Shown one piece after another: positions 1 to 5,256 of a stretch of 6,841 nucleotides of DNA. The stretch lies in contig JBHWQC010000151.1 of assembly GCA_043425375.1 (NCBI GenBank), forward strand, positions 1 to 6,841. Direction: 5' to 3'. The translations under genes were made by a program, and so were the position numbers. The stretch comes from Atopostipes sp043425375 (GTDB taxonomy: Bacteria > Bacillota > Bacilli > Lactobacillales > Carnobacteriaceae_A). Each line of letters begins with the position of its first letter. The stretch's first letter is position 1. Below the pieces are notes generated by a model, which saw only the letters and a program-made list of their open reading frames with translations, was not told where the DNA came from and ran no database searches.

Positions 1-17
1 TCATTCATCGTAAACCG

Positions 18-46
18 TTGAATTGCTTGGCCTATTTCTCTATAAT
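18..46 (+). promoter_or_regulatory. Sigma-A promoter of the Gx-transporter gene
   Basis: The -35 box TTGAAT (18-23) and a perfect -10 box TATAAT (41-46) are separated by 17 nt, which predicts a transcript start near 53, about 43 nt before the GTG start at 96. The promoter covers the in-frame TTG at 18, so the longer reading of the gene is very unlikely. The gene can therefore be transcribed independently of whatever lies upstream of the window. Confidence 0.75.
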
Positions 47-95
47 AAATGGAAATAACGTTCTCATATTAAAAAGAGAAAGGAGAGAAGCGTTT

Positions 96-677
96 GTGAC
101 AAAAACTCAAAAGTCTGTTTATATTGCACTGCTAGCCGCTCAAGCAACGATTATCGCTATGTTGGAACGGCTCATCCCTAATTTATTTGCGTTTGCACCT
201 GGGGCGAAGTTAGGGCTTTCCAATATGATAACATTAGTCGCTATCTTCACATTGTCTACTAAAGACAGCTTTAAAGTAGTCACCATGCGTCTCTTTCTCT
301 CCACTTTATTGGGCGGTACGCTTTCTACTTTTATGTACAGTTTTGCGGGTTCCTATTTAAGCTTTATTGGAATGGTTGCCGTGCGGCGCTTGGGTCCTAA
401 GCGAGTAAGTTTCATAGGAATCAGTGCTACCGGCGGGATTTTGTTTAATGTGGGCCAATTGTTGGTGGCCAGTTTAATCGCTCAAACCTTTAGTGTGATG
501 CTGTATCTGCCGGTTCTATCCTTTGCGGGGATCCTTGCTGGTGTGCTAGTCGGCGTTTTGGGAAATTTTATGATGGAAAACATTGCTTCAATCAACAAAA
601 TGCAAAGTGAAGAAGCAAAGCATAACCCCCTCTCAAGAAGATGGTATGAAGCAAGTTTGCATAGGGGGGATATATAA
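96..677 (+). CDS. Gx transporter family membrane protein (EET-associated)
   Basis: This 193-residue integral membrane protein belongs to the Gx transporter family (Pfam Hpre_diP_synt_I). The family is often misnamed 'heptaprenyl diphosphate synthase component I'; the true HepS subunit is an unrelated soluble protein. Visible hallmarks are a first hydrophobic helix at about 8-23 followed by ERLIP (24-28), the APGAKLGLSNM segment (34-44), and glycine-rich helices at about 72-94, 108-128 and 134-160. A basic, hydrophilic cytosolic tail follows. The GTG at 96 is chosen because AGGAG at 81-85 sits 10 nt upstream and a promoter occupies the region before it. In Listeria-type EET loci this family accompanies a NusG-domain-II protein as the EetA/EetB pair; here the partner is at 3316-3735. 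Its exact role (assembly, flavin or electron handling) is unknown. Family assignment is firm, function is inferred. Confidence 0.85.
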   Translation: MTKTQKSVYIALLAAQATIIAMLERLIPNLFAFAPGAKLGLSNMITLVAIFTLSTKDSFKVVTMRLFLSTLLGGTLSTFMYSFAGSYLSFIGMVAVRRLGPKRVSFIGISATGGILFNVGQLLVASLIAQTFSVMLYLPVLSFAGILAGVLVGVLGNFMMENIASINKMQSEEAKHNPLSRRWYEASLHRGDI

Positions 678-733
678 GGAAGTGGAATCCGTATGTTAAT
701 TGGGTTTAAATAGGTACTATTCAAAATTTATCC

Positions 734-751
734 TTGTTCATTCTTGAACAA
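734..751. promoter_or_regulatory. Palindromic putative operator over the -35 box
   Basis: TTGTTCA (734-740), four spacer bases and TGAACAA (745-751) form a perfect 7-4-7 inverted repeat covering the -35 box and the start of the spacer. It has no following U-tract, so it does not look like a terminator. Its position is that of a repressor operator; a dimeric helix-turn-helix regulator is an inference. No regulator gene lies in the window, and the motif does not match the Rex, Fur/PerR or CcpA consensus. Confidence 0.45.
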
Positions 752-762
752 AAGTGTATAAT
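734..762 (+). promoter_or_regulatory. Promoter of the reductase operon
   Basis: The -35-like TTGTTC (734-739) and the perfect -10 TATAAT (757-762) are 17 nt apart, predicting a start near 769 and an untranslated leader of about 124 nt before the ATG at 893. The -35 is a 4/6 match, which together with the overlapping palindrome suggests regulated rather than constitutive transcription. No convincing intrinsic terminator is visible between the preceding stop (677) and this promoter, so read-through from the upstream gene is possible. Confidence 0.65.
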
Positions 763-892
763 ACTAAGGGTTATTTATCTTGCAATTCGTAACAGTATGG
801 ATCGCATTCAAAAACTACATAAATTAAACTGGCTTTACAAGGTAATAACACAGTTATTTGGTAAGGAAAGTTTATAAAAAAGGAGAAGAATT

Positions 893-2236
893 ATGAGAAA
901 CAAAGAGTTTTGGGCAGATTGGCTTTTTCCGATTATATCACTAGTCACATTCGCCACTTTATTAGGGACCATGTTATTTGATATGAATTCGATTACAGTC
1001 GGGTCACTTATTTCCTATTCATCGGGATTATTAGCTTTTACGATGATGCTGACGGTTACATTTATTGGGTCACGTCCTCGCTTTTTAGAAAAGCACTTTG
1101 GCATGCCCCAAATGTTTGAAGTCCACGGCATCATGTCAGTAACGTTGTGTATTCTTATTTTATTCCACGTCATTATTCAATGGAATGGGCTACAAGGCAT
1201 CTCTGAAATGTCAGTTGTTTCGCAAACAGGTTGGGTAGCCGTTATTGCATTACTTATCGTTATGTATTCAGGAATTTTTTCACTATCCGGCATGTTTGTC
1301 AATAAAAACAAAAAAATGCGTCAATTCAAAGAAGCCAATAATCGTGAAGTTAATTTATGGTTGCACCGTTTAGCGATTGTTTCAATTATCTTTGTCTACT
1401 TACACATGTTCTTTTTACCATTCTTACAAAATAATATTGTATTTATGGTCTTGTTGTCCGCTTATACTGTTTACGTATTAGGCTACTGGGCATACTGGAA
1501 AATCAAAGTACAAATGTTGCCTAAATACAAAGTCACGAAAATTTATCGAGGCACTCCTTCGATTTGGGTATTAGAATTTGAACCCGTCAAAGGAAATATT
1601 CCAGAATATAACGCTGGAGAGTACTTCTGGATTCACTTTAAAGATGCAGATATTACCAAAGAAGGTCACCCATTCTCAACTTCCAGTGCACGAACCAATC
1701 GCTACAGCAATTCGATTGAGTTTATGATCAAAGATGCGGGAGACTGGACAGAAGCATTGAAGAATGTCAAAGAAGGCGACACAGCCACATTAGAAGGTCC
1801 ATATGGCGATATGTTCTCACCAGAGATTCAAGAGTTGGATGAATCGGTACCTTTCGTTTTACTAGGTGGAGGAATTGGTTTAACACCGCTCCTCAGTGTG
1901 TTACGTCATGAAACAGAAAAAGGCTCGCAACGTGAAATTCACTTGGTCTGGGGCTTGTCTTATGAAGAAGATTTATTTATGTTAGATGAATTAGAAGAAA
2001 TGAAAAAAGTAAATCCGAATTTACATGTCCACATTATTTTCTCTAATGAAGAAGTAGAAGGTTATCCATTTGGATTCATTTCAAATGAATTCTTAGCAGA
2101 AGTCGGAGCGGATCACTATATTGAAGGACACTTCATGGTTTGTGGACCTGAATTAATGATTGATGCAACCAAACGAATTTTAGATTACGGAAATGTGCCA
2201 TTTGAACAACGACATATTGATGACTTTGGATTCTAA
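893..2236 (+). CDS. Ferric reductase/NOX-like transmembrane flavohaem NAD(P)H oxidoreductase
   Basis: This 447-residue protein has an N-terminal ferric-reductase-like membrane domain (about 10-205, roughly six helices) and a C-terminal FAD/NAD(P)H module of the ferredoxin-NADP reductase superfamily (about 212-447). Four histidines, H78/H92 and H158/H171, have X13 and X12 spacing, the bis-haem pattern of NOX/FRE enzymes. HPFSTSSA (259-266) is the FAD-binding motif, GGGIGLTP (325-332) the nucleotide-binding glycine loop, and VCGP (416-419) the conserved Cys of the NAD(P)H site. Expected role: take electrons from cytosolic NAD(P)H via FAD and two haems b to the outer membrane face. The ATG has AGGAG at 881-885, 7 nt upstream. 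It is the first gene of an operon with the triple-FMN protein (21 nt gap), the likely outside electron acceptor. NADH versus NADPH preference, and whether it also reduces Fe(III) or O2 directly, cannot be read from sequence. Confidence 0.9.
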   Translation: MRNKEFWADWLFPIISLVTFATLLGTMLFDMNSITVGSLISYSSGLLAFTMMLTVTFIGSRPRFLEKHFGMPQMFEVHGIMSVTLCILILFHVIIQWNGLQGISEMSVVSQTGWVAVIALLIVMYSGIFSLSGMFVNKNKKMRQFKEANNREVNLWLHRLAIVSIIFVYLHMFFLPFLQNNIVFMVLLSAYTVYVLGYWAYWKIKVQMLPKYKVTKIYRGTPSIWVLEFEPVKGNIPEYNAGEYFWIHFKDADITKEGHPFSTSSARTNRYSNSIEFMIKDAGDWTEALKNVKEGDTATLEGPYGDMFSPEIQELDESVPFVLLGGGIGLTPLLSVLRHETEKGSQREIHLVWGLSYEEDLFMLDELEEMKKVNPNLHVHIIFSNEEVEGYPFGFISNEFLAEVGADHYIEGHFMVCGPELMIDATKRILDYGNVPFEQRHIDDFGF

Positions 2237-2257
2237 TTATTAGAGAGGATGTAAAGA

Positions 2258-3283
2258 ATGGGAAAGAAAACAAGTTTAACCCTTAAATTATTAGCTGCTT
2301 CATTATTTACAATGTTAGCTGTATCCTTTTTATTCACCGATAGTATTGGTTTAACGACCTTTGGTGATGAAGGAGAATCAGTAGCCGTTGACGAAGTAGA
2401 AGACGGAACGTATACGGGTACAGCAGACGGCCATAATGCACCGCTTGAAGTGGAAGTCACCGTTGCTGGTGGCGAAATTACAGACGTTATTATTTTAAGC
2501 CATGAAGAATCAGATGGTATTGCCGATCCAGCAATCGAAGAGGTTCCAGCCGCTATTGTCGACAGCAATTCAACAGAAGTAGAAGTCGTTTCAGGCGCGA
2601 CCATTACTTCTGATGCCATTATAGCGGCCGTAAACGATGCAATGGCAGGGGAACCTGGTGAACCATCGGGCGCTGCTACGGATGAAGAGGTCGAAGGTGA
2701 GACGGAAGAAGAAGCTGAGGCTGAAGAGGAAGAAGAATTTGAACCGGAAGTACGCGGTGTTGAGTACGTCGATGGTACGTATCAAGGGACTGCGGATGGG
2801 GCGCATGGTCCTGTAACTGTAGAGGTCACTGTAACAGATGGGGACATTGCGGATCTAGTAGTATTGGAACAAGAAGAAAATGAAGAGTATGGCGGTCCAG
2901 CGCTCGAAGAGATTCCAACAGCAATTGTTGAAAACAGCTCAACAGATGTTGAGGTTGTTTCAGGATCGACGTTCACTTCAGAAGCCATTATGGCAGCGGC
3001 AGATAACGCATTACTCGAGGCATCGATTGTCTATCAAGCAACAGTAGAAGGGCATAATGGCCCGCTAGTTGTTGAAGTAGCGTTAGAAGAAGGCACGATT
3101 ACACGTGTTGAAGTTGTTGAGCATGAAGAGACAGAAGGATTAGCGGATCCGGCTCTGGAAGAAGTTCCGGCTGCGATCGTTGAGAATAACTCAGTAGAAG
3201 TTGATACGGTTTCCGGTGCTACTGTAACATCAGAAGCTATTATTGAAGCTGTAAACCTCGTCTTAGAAACGGTCAATAACTAA
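2258..3283 (+). CDS. Membrane-anchored protein with three FMN-binding domains
   Basis: This 341-residue extracytosolic protein has a basic N-terminus and one hydrophobic segment (about 7-26). There is no lipobox Cys or clear signal-peptidase site, so it is probably anchored by an uncleaved helix. Three repeats of the short FMN-binding domain follow at about 49-128, 172-252 and 258-338. Each ends in an ApbE-type flavinylation motif: SGAT with T115, SGST with T238, and SGAT with T322 (the last as the canonical D316-x-x-SGAT). FMN would be attached by a phosphoester bond to that Thr. Repeats 1 and 3 share HEE(S/T)(D/E)G(I/L)ADPA(I/L)EEVPAAIV, while repeat 2 is diverged. A Glu-rich linker (about 131-165) separates repeats 1 and 2. 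A GAGAGG site lies 9-10 nt before the ATG. Genes on both sides are co-oriented and close, so it probably receives electrons from the reductase and relays them outward. Multi-flavinylated proteins are known; the 'flavin wire' role is inferred. Confidence 0.88.
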   Translation: MGKKTSLTLKLLAASLFTMLAVSFLFTDSIGLTTFGDEGESVAVDEVEDGTYTGTADGHNAPLEVEVTVAGGEITDVIILSHEESDGIADPAIEEVPAAIVDSNSTEVEVVSGATITSDAIIAAVNDAMAGEPGEPSGAATDEEVEGETEEEAEAEEEEEFEPEVRGVEYVDGTYQGTADGAHGPVTVEVTVTDGDIADLVVLEQEENEEYGGPALEEIPTAIVENSSTDVEVVSGSTFTSEAIMAAADNALLEASIVYQATVEGHNGPLVVEVALEEGTITRVEVVEHEETEGLADPALEEVPAAIVENNSVEVDTVSGATVTSEAIIEAVNLVLETVNN

Positions 3284-3315
3284 AAAATAAAATAACCAAA
3301 ACTAAGGGGGATAAT

Positions 3316-3735
3316 ATGAAGAAATTACTCAGTCAAATGAAATACGGAGATATTATTTTGCTCGTATTTTTAGTGCTGCTGTCCTTTCTTCCTGTTATCC
3401 TCTTTTCTATTGAACAAGGGAATTCGGATGCGAAACATTATACAGCAGTCCTTTCTTCCGATGGTGAAATCATCCATGAAATGGTATTGGCGGATGACGA
3501 TGAAACAGAGACGTTTGAATACACAGACAGTAACGGCAATCGAAATGTTGTGGTGCGTGAAGGAACAATCATTCATATGCATGATGCCAACTGCACGGAT
3601 CAGCTGTGTGTAAGACAAGGGGAAATTTCCTCACCAGGCGAGACGATTGTCTGTTTACCGCACACCTTCCTTATAGAAATTACCTCGGATGGGGTAGACA
3701 TAGACTCTGATTCCGAAATCGACGCTATAACCTAA
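3316..3735 (+). CDS. NusG domain II-containing membrane protein (EetA/EetB-type partner)
   Basis: This 139-residue protein has one N-terminal membrane helix (about 11-31) and an extracytosolic NusG-II-like beta domain (about 40-125). The family signature is clear: C93-x4-C98 within an ANCTDQLC segment, then G102, then IVCLP with C113. It is unrelated in role to the transcription factor NusG; only the fold name is shared. In EET loci of Gram-positives such proteins co-occur with the Gx transporter family member, here at 96-677. The biochemical function is unknown; three conserved cysteines outside the membrane suggest a metal, disulfide or assembly role (inference). It is the third gene of the reductase operon, 32 nt after the triple-FMN gene, with AAGGGGG at 3304-3310 5 nt before the ATG. 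A strong terminator follows immediately. Confidence 0.82.
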   Translation: MKKLLSQMKYGDIILLVFLVLLSFLPVILFSIEQGNSDAKHYTAVLSSDGEIIHEMVLADDDETETFEYTDSNGNRNVVVREGTIIHMHDANCTDQLCVRQGEISSPGETIVCLPHTFLIEITSDGVDIDSDSEIDAIT

Positions 3736-3750
3736 ATTGTAAGAAAGAAG

Positions 3751-3790
3751 AAAGGCAGGCTGAATGTGATAAAGGCCTGTTTTTTCTTTT
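3751..3790 (+). terminator. Intrinsic terminator closing the reductase operon
   Basis: CAGGC (3756-3760) pairs with GCCTG (3775-3779), and the stem extends outward with A-U and G-U pairs between the preceding AAAGG and the following U-run. TTTTTT (3780-3785), then C and TTTT, completes a rho-independent terminator 15-20 nt after the stop at 3735. Confidence 0.8.
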
Positions 3791-3797
3791 AAAAACC

Positions 3798-3816
3798 TTG
3801 TGAAAAAAATCAATTA
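3798..3816 (+). promoter_or_regulatory. A-rich TTGTGAA element upstream of lipoprotein promoter 1
   Basis: TTGTGAAAAAAATCAATTA lies about 33 nt upstream of the -35 box. A near-identical stretch, ATGTGAAAAAAATAATTA (4515-4532), lies at the same distance before the second lipoprotein promoter. The surrounding spacer has drifted more, so the conservation suggests an UP element or activator/repressor site. It contains TGTGA-N6-TCA, resembling a CRP/FNR-type half palindrome, and TTGTGAA, resembling a Rex half-site. Neither match is complete. Confidence 0.4.
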
Positions 3817-3831
3817 TTTAGAATAAAACGA

Positions 3832-3860
3832 TTGCAGGATTGTGTGAAAAATGCTATTCT
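3832..3860 (+). promoter_or_regulatory. Extended -10 promoter of lipoprotein gene 1
   Basis: TTGCAG (3832-3837), a 17-nt spacer and TATTCT (3855-3860), with the extended -10 TGC at 3852-3854, predict a start near 3867 and a leader of about 77 nt. The same arrangement (TTGCAT, 17 nt, TGC TATTAT) recurs before the paralogous gene, which supports the call independently of the match to consensus. Confidence 0.7.
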
Positions 3861-3943
3861 AGGAACAGCGTTACAGAAGCAGCCTCTTGTGAAGGAAGTC
3901 TTTAGCAAGTGCTGTAAGAAAAACATTAGGGAGCGATAAGTCA

Positions 3944-4444
3944 ATGAAGAAATTATTACTTGGTTTAACTTTATCTTCATCTTTAGTTTTAGCAGCATGT
4001 GGTGGGGAAGAAACAACAACAGAAGACACAACAACAGACGAGCCAGCAACAGAAGACGTTGCTCAAGAAGAGGGTCTGCAAGACGGTACATACCGCATTG
4101 AAGATCAAAACTTTGGTGAGACAGGTTGGAAAGAAGCTTTAGAGATCTCTGTGTCAAGCGGAGAAATCACCGAAGCGACTTGGGAAAGTGTGGACGAAGA
4201 AGGCAACAACAAAATTGAAGATGATGAGTACCAAGAAGCAATGGCTAATGTTTCAGACGTAGGGCCACAAGACTTTATTCCGGCATTAGAAGAAGACTTG
4301 GTAGCTTCGCAAGATCCAGCAGAGGTAGAAGTGGTTACTGGTGCAACTAGCACTTCAGAAAAATTCCAAGACTACGCCCAACAATTAGTAGATGCGGCAG
4401 AAGAAGGAAACACCGAAACGATTCAAGTCGACAATGCAGAATAA
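3944..4444 (+). CDS. FMN-binding lipoprotein, PplA-type (copy 1)
   Basis: This 166-residue surface lipoprotein has a lipobox ending LAAC with Cys19 as the lipidation site. A Thr/Glu/Asp-rich flexible linker (about 20-43) follows, then one FMN-binding domain (about 44-150) with the PplA-like features GWKEALEI (61-68), EEGNNKIEDDEY (85-96) and the flavinylation motif VVTGATSTS, in which T135 is the expected FMN-linked residue. Listeria PplA, the flavinylated EET lipoprotein, is longer with more than one flavinylation site, so this is a shorter single-domain relative. Expected role: an outer-face electron carrier between membrane-bound donors and extracellular acceptors, flavinylated by the ApbE at 5257-6318. 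AGGGAG at 3928-3933 lies 10 nt before the ATG. It is a single-gene transcript with its own promoter and terminator, which would allow high expression relative to the reductase operon. Confidence 0.88.
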   Translation: MKKLLLGLTLSSSLVLAACGGEETTTEDTTTDEPATEDVAQEEGLQDGTYRIEDQNFGETGWKEALEISVSSGEITEATWESVDEEGNNKIEDDEYQEAMANVSDVGPQDFIPALEEDLVASQDPAEVEVVTGATSTSEKFQDYAQQLVDAAEEGNTETIQVDNAE

Positions 4445-4463
4445 ATAAATAGTTAAAATAGAG

Positions 4464-4507
4464 AGGGAGCCGTTCAACACATTGAACTGAGCTCCTTTCT
4501 TTTTTTG
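4464..4507 (+). terminator. Intrinsic terminator after lipoprotein gene 1
   Basis: GGAGC (4466-4470) pairs with GCTCC (4491-4495), and an inner TTCAA (4473-4477) pairs with TTGAA (4482-4486) around a 4-nt loop; a small asymmetric internal loop separates the two helices. TTTCTTTTTTT (4496-4506) follows as the U-tract. Confidence 0.82.
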
Positions 4508-4514
4508 TTAGGTC

Positions 4515-4532
4515 ATGTGAAAAAAATAATTA
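4515..4532 (+). promoter_or_regulatory. A-rich TGTGAA element upstream of lipoprotein promoter 2
   Basis: ATGTGAAAAAAATAATTA is the counterpart of the element at 3798-3816 and lies about 32 nt before the -35 box. Its first 13 bases differ at one position from the first copy. It may be an UP element or a regulator site; the regulator is not identifiable from the window. Confidence 0.4.
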
Positions 4533-4547
4533 GAATCCTAAAACGCA

Positions 4548-4576
4548 TTGCATAATGAGAATAAAAATGCTATTAT
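4548..4576 (+). promoter_or_regulatory. Extended -10 promoter of lipoprotein gene 2
   Basis: TTGCAT (4548-4553), a 17-nt spacer and TATTAT (4571-4576), with the extended -10 TGC at 4568-4570, predict a start near 4583 and a leader of about 73 nt. It is closer to consensus than the promoter of copy 1, so copy 2 may be the stronger expressed paralogue. Confidence 0.72.
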
Positions 4577-4589
4577 ATGAGTGACTTAA

Positions 4590-4625
4590 GGTTAATAACG
4601 ACTTGTGAAAGATTGTTTATTAACT
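4590..4625 (+). other. Leader hairpin of lipoprotein gene 2
   Basis: GTTAATAA (4591-4598) and TTATTAAC (4617-4624) form a perfect 8-bp AU-rich stem, extendable by a G-U pair, around an 18-nt loop containing CTTGTGAA (4602-4609). In copy 1, CTTGTGAA (3886-3893) also lies between complementary arms, TTACAG (3871-3876) and CTGTAA (3912-3917), but those arms are not at aligned positions. It could be an mRNA-stabilising leader, a DNA operator or chance in AT-rich sequence. Confidence 0.3.
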
Positions 4626-4655
4626 GCTTTAAACAAACATTAAGGAGAGAAGAAC

Positions 4656-5153
4656 ATGAAGAAATTATTATTTGGATTAACTTTATCTTCTGCATTAATT
4701 TTAGGCGCATGTGGTGGAGAAGAAACAGCAACAGAGGATACAGCAACTGAAGACAGCACAGAAGAAGTGGCTCAAGAAGATGGTTTACAAGATGGTACAT
4801 ATCGCATTGAAGAGTTGAACTTCGGTGAAACAGGTTGGAAAGAAGCTTTGGAAATGACTGTATCAGGTGGCGAAATTACGGATGCGAATTGGGAAAGTGT
4901 TGACGAAGAAGGCAACAATAAAATCGAAGATGACAACTACCAAGAAACAATGACTGGAACAGATGGTGTCGGTCCTCAAGATTTTATCCCGGCATTAGAA
5001 AATTCTTTAGTCGAAAATCAAGATCCAGCAAACGTTGAAGTGGTTTCTGGTGCAACAGGTACTTCAGAGAAATTCCAAGACTATGCACAACAATTAGTGG
5101 ATGCAGCTGAAGCAGGAAACACAGAAACAATTGAAGTCGACAACGCTGAATAA
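4656..5153 (+). CDS. FMN-binding lipoprotein, PplA-type (copy 2)
   Basis: This 165-residue paralogue of the preceding lipoprotein has a lipobox ending LGAC with Cys19 as lipidation site. An acidic Thr/Glu/Asp linker (about 20-42) follows, then one FMN-binding domain (about 43-149) with GWKEALEM (60-67), EEGNNKIEDDNY (84-95) and the flavinylation motif VVSGATGTS with T134 as acceptor. The C-terminal QDYAQQLVDAA helix and VDNAE end are shared with copy 1. Differences cluster in the linker and around residues 93-125, a part of the domain that may face partners. The ATG has AAGGAG at 4642-4647, 8 nt upstream. It has its own promoter and terminator and sits directly before apbE, the enzyme expected to load it with FMN. 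Whether both copies act in series, with different potentials, or simply raise dosage cannot be told. Confidence 0.88.
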   Translation: MKKLLFGLTLSSALILGACGGEETATEDTATEDSTEEVAQEDGLQDGTYRIEELNFGETGWKEALEMTVSGGEITDANWESVDEEGNNKIEDDNYQETMTGTDGVGPQDFIPALENSLVENQDPANVEVVSGATGTSEKFQDYAQQLVDAAEAGNTETIEVDNAE

Positions 5154-5175
5154 TTAAGAAAATAAGGCATTCTGT

Positions 5176-5216
5176 AAAATAGGTAGGATAATAGCTATTT
5201 ATCCTGCCTATTTTTT
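5176..5216 (+). terminator. Strong intrinsic terminator after lipoprotein gene 2
   Basis: AAAATAGGTAGGATAA (5176-5191) pairs with TTATCCTGCCTATTTT (5199-5214) over 16 positions with one T-G wobble and a 7-nt loop, running into TTTTTT (5211-5216). It stands only about 40 nt before the apbE start, so apbE transcription must come from read-through or an unrecognised promoter. Confidence 0.88.
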
Positions 5217-5256
5217 GTGTTATCTTAGAAAAAATGATTGAACGAATGGATGGTAA

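Larger units (their letters stand above)
3798..5153 (+). repeat. Tandem gene duplication: promoter, leader and lipoprotein gene twice
   Basis: The unit 3798-4444 and the unit 4515-5153 match in order: the upstream TGTGAAAAAAAT element, the extended -10 promoter, a CTTGTGAA leader element, an AACATTA stretch before the Shine-Dalgarno site, then the coding sequence. By hand alignment the FMN-binding regions differ at about 23 of 123 residues, roughly 80 percent identity, while the low-complexity linkers differ more. This is an old tandem duplication that has kept regulation and domain structure in both copies; the terminators between them are not similar in sequence. Confidence 0.8.

Noticed and set aside
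1..21. Six codons ending in TGA at 19-21 as the tail of an upstream gene.
   Set aside because: Far too short to distinguish from chance, and other frames are equally possible.
18..95. Longer reading of the Gx-transporter gene from TTG at 18.
   Set aside because: The extra 26 codons span a consensus promoter and the Shine-Dalgarno site, and the added residues are not typical of the family; GTG at 96 fits better.
709..721. Short inverted repeat AATAG-GTA-CTATT after the Gx-transporter gene as a terminator.
   Set aside because: Only a 5-bp AT-rich stem with no U-tract behind it.
844..858. AATAAC-ACA-GTTATT inverted repeat in the reductase leader as a riboswitch or operator.
   Set aside because: Six AT-rich base pairs with a 3-nt loop and no conserved riboswitch core nearby; the leader is too small for an FMN riboswitch.
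797..877. A 26-codon ORF (ATG to TAA) in the leader of the reductase operon, possible leader peptide.
   Set aside because: No Shine-Dalgarno sequence precedes the ATG and no attenuator-like hairpins follow it; an ORF of this size is expected by chance.
3821..3837. A cre-like (CcpA) site overlapping the -35 of lipoprotein promoter 1 (AATAAAACGATTGCA).
   Set aside because: It misses the conserved TG of the left half, and the equivalent sequence in the second copy matches worse, so it is probably chance.
2233..4353. Long minus-strand ORFs opposite the FMN-binding genes (for example 2233-2619, 2782-2988, 3034-3276, 4105-4353).
   Set aside because: They are antisense shadows of GA-rich repeated coding sequence, give Ser/Thr-rich low-complexity products and lack ribosome sites; their similarity to each other only mirrors the repeated FMN domains.
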